Below are positions 63,706 to 64,000 of a stretch of DNA of 64,000 nt, piece by piece; the stretch's first letter is position 1; the number at the start of each line of letters is the position of its first letter. This stretch comes from Paraphysomonas bandaiensis (taxonomy: Eukaryota > Chrysophyceae), in the NCBI GenBank assembly GCA_965644295.1, contig CBFFRP010000426.1, positions 310,001 to 374,000 on the forward strand. Direction: 5' to 3'. Position numbers and translations under genes: made by a program. The notes beneath the pieces were generated by a model, which was not told where the DNA came from, did no database searches, and worked only from the letters and a program-made list of their open reading frames with translations.

Positions 63706-64000
63706 TGAGTATGAGTTCACATTATTCGGTATCTGTGTGGCCAATGACCGAGGTAATGCGTCAAACTTTCCTCATGGATGCATGGCAATGGCAATGATGT
63801 GATTAGACCTGTCATGTCTTCTCACACGTCTACTGCCTAGTCTTGGTTTCTCCTGACTCAGGTCATTGAGATTATATCAAGGCTCTGGCACTGTTCTCCA
63901 AGCAGTGTCAGGTACATTTGTGGTGCTTTTATGTTATTCTTGCTTAGTAGGTTTTCATCCGAGCGGGGAAGGTGCACGGTTTCCTACTAGTGTAAGTCAC
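63706..64000. other. Window end, nothing recognised
   Basis: No domain, repeat or RNA structure was recognised up to the window edge. Confidence 0.35.

Noticed and set aside
1-64000. CRISPR arrays, bacterial operons or ribosome-binding sites
   Set aside because: Spliced genes and Pol III-type 5S genes show a eukaryotic genome. The regular repeats are micro- and minisatellites without unique spacers.
1-64000. tRNA genes
   Set aside because: No segment with both a credible B-box and a foldable cloverleaf was found by eye. A tRNAscan run would be decisive.

Overview
The window is nuclear DNA of a eukaryote. Genes are monocistronic and lie on both strands. Many are split by short GT-AG introns (about 50 to 130 bp), intergenic DNA is AT-rich with long (TGTA)n tracts, and two 5S rRNA sequences and several nested mobile elements are present. 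DRC8/EFCAB2-like and DZIP1-like genes point to an organism that builds cilia. The leucyl-tRNA synthetase has the bacterial/plastid-style signature [15 protein letters not shown] rather than the usual opisthokont mitochondrial form. I therefore favour a flagellated protist, possibly SAR or algal, but I cannot name the lineage; a unicellular opisthokont relative is not excluded.

Layout. 1-10.4 kb: a partial EF-hand DRC8-like gene (-), a coiled-coil gene (+), a 648-bp inverted-repeat element, a six-exon DZIP1-like gene with an N-terminal C2-like domain (-), and an eight-exon RluA-family pseudouridine synthase (+). 10.8-20 kb: intronless HSP70 (-) with a heat-shock element and 73-bp tandem repeats upstream, RPS20 (-), an EXS/ERD1-like membrane protein (+) and TEX10/IPI1 (-). 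20.5-28 kb: LeuRS (+), a drug/metabolite-type transporter (-), an SCCPDH-like oxidoreductase (+) and a second inverted-repeat element. 28.3-39.2 kb: TAF2 (-), a Qb+Qc SNARE fused to a beta-trefoil-like domain (+), an eleven-exon MRG15/EAF3 gene (-) and a secreted sulfotransferase-like protein (+).

39.64-50.59 kb is a nest of mobile elements. A roughly 10.3-kb LINE sits inside an inverted-repeat element and is flanked by a 12-bp target-site duplication. Its C-rich reading frame encodes two OTU-like cysteine-protease modules, a SET methyltransferase-like domain, an AP endonuclease and a reverse transcriptase. After a one-base frame break come RNase H and a CCHC finger. Six 87-bp ankyrin-type repeats lie between two copies of its 3' tail. 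The host element has also captured an exon-intron-exon piece of the PX-PH gene 1.6 kb away. The SET and protease modules make this LINE the best candidate for a poorly described system.

51.5-61.2 kb: a PX-PH gene (-), a DOT1-like methyltransferase (-), a TPM-domain/RING-like membrane protein (+), a retropepsin-like fragment between inverted repeats, one intact and one internally deleted 5S rRNA gene (-), and a secreted glycosyltransferase-like gene (+). 61.8-63.7 kb: two inverted-repeat-element fragments in opposite orientation flank a long near-perfect palindrome (arms of about 478 and 462 bp, 36-bp loop). Exon joins below were made by hand from splice signals and reading-frame continuity. 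All multi-exon models close in frame.
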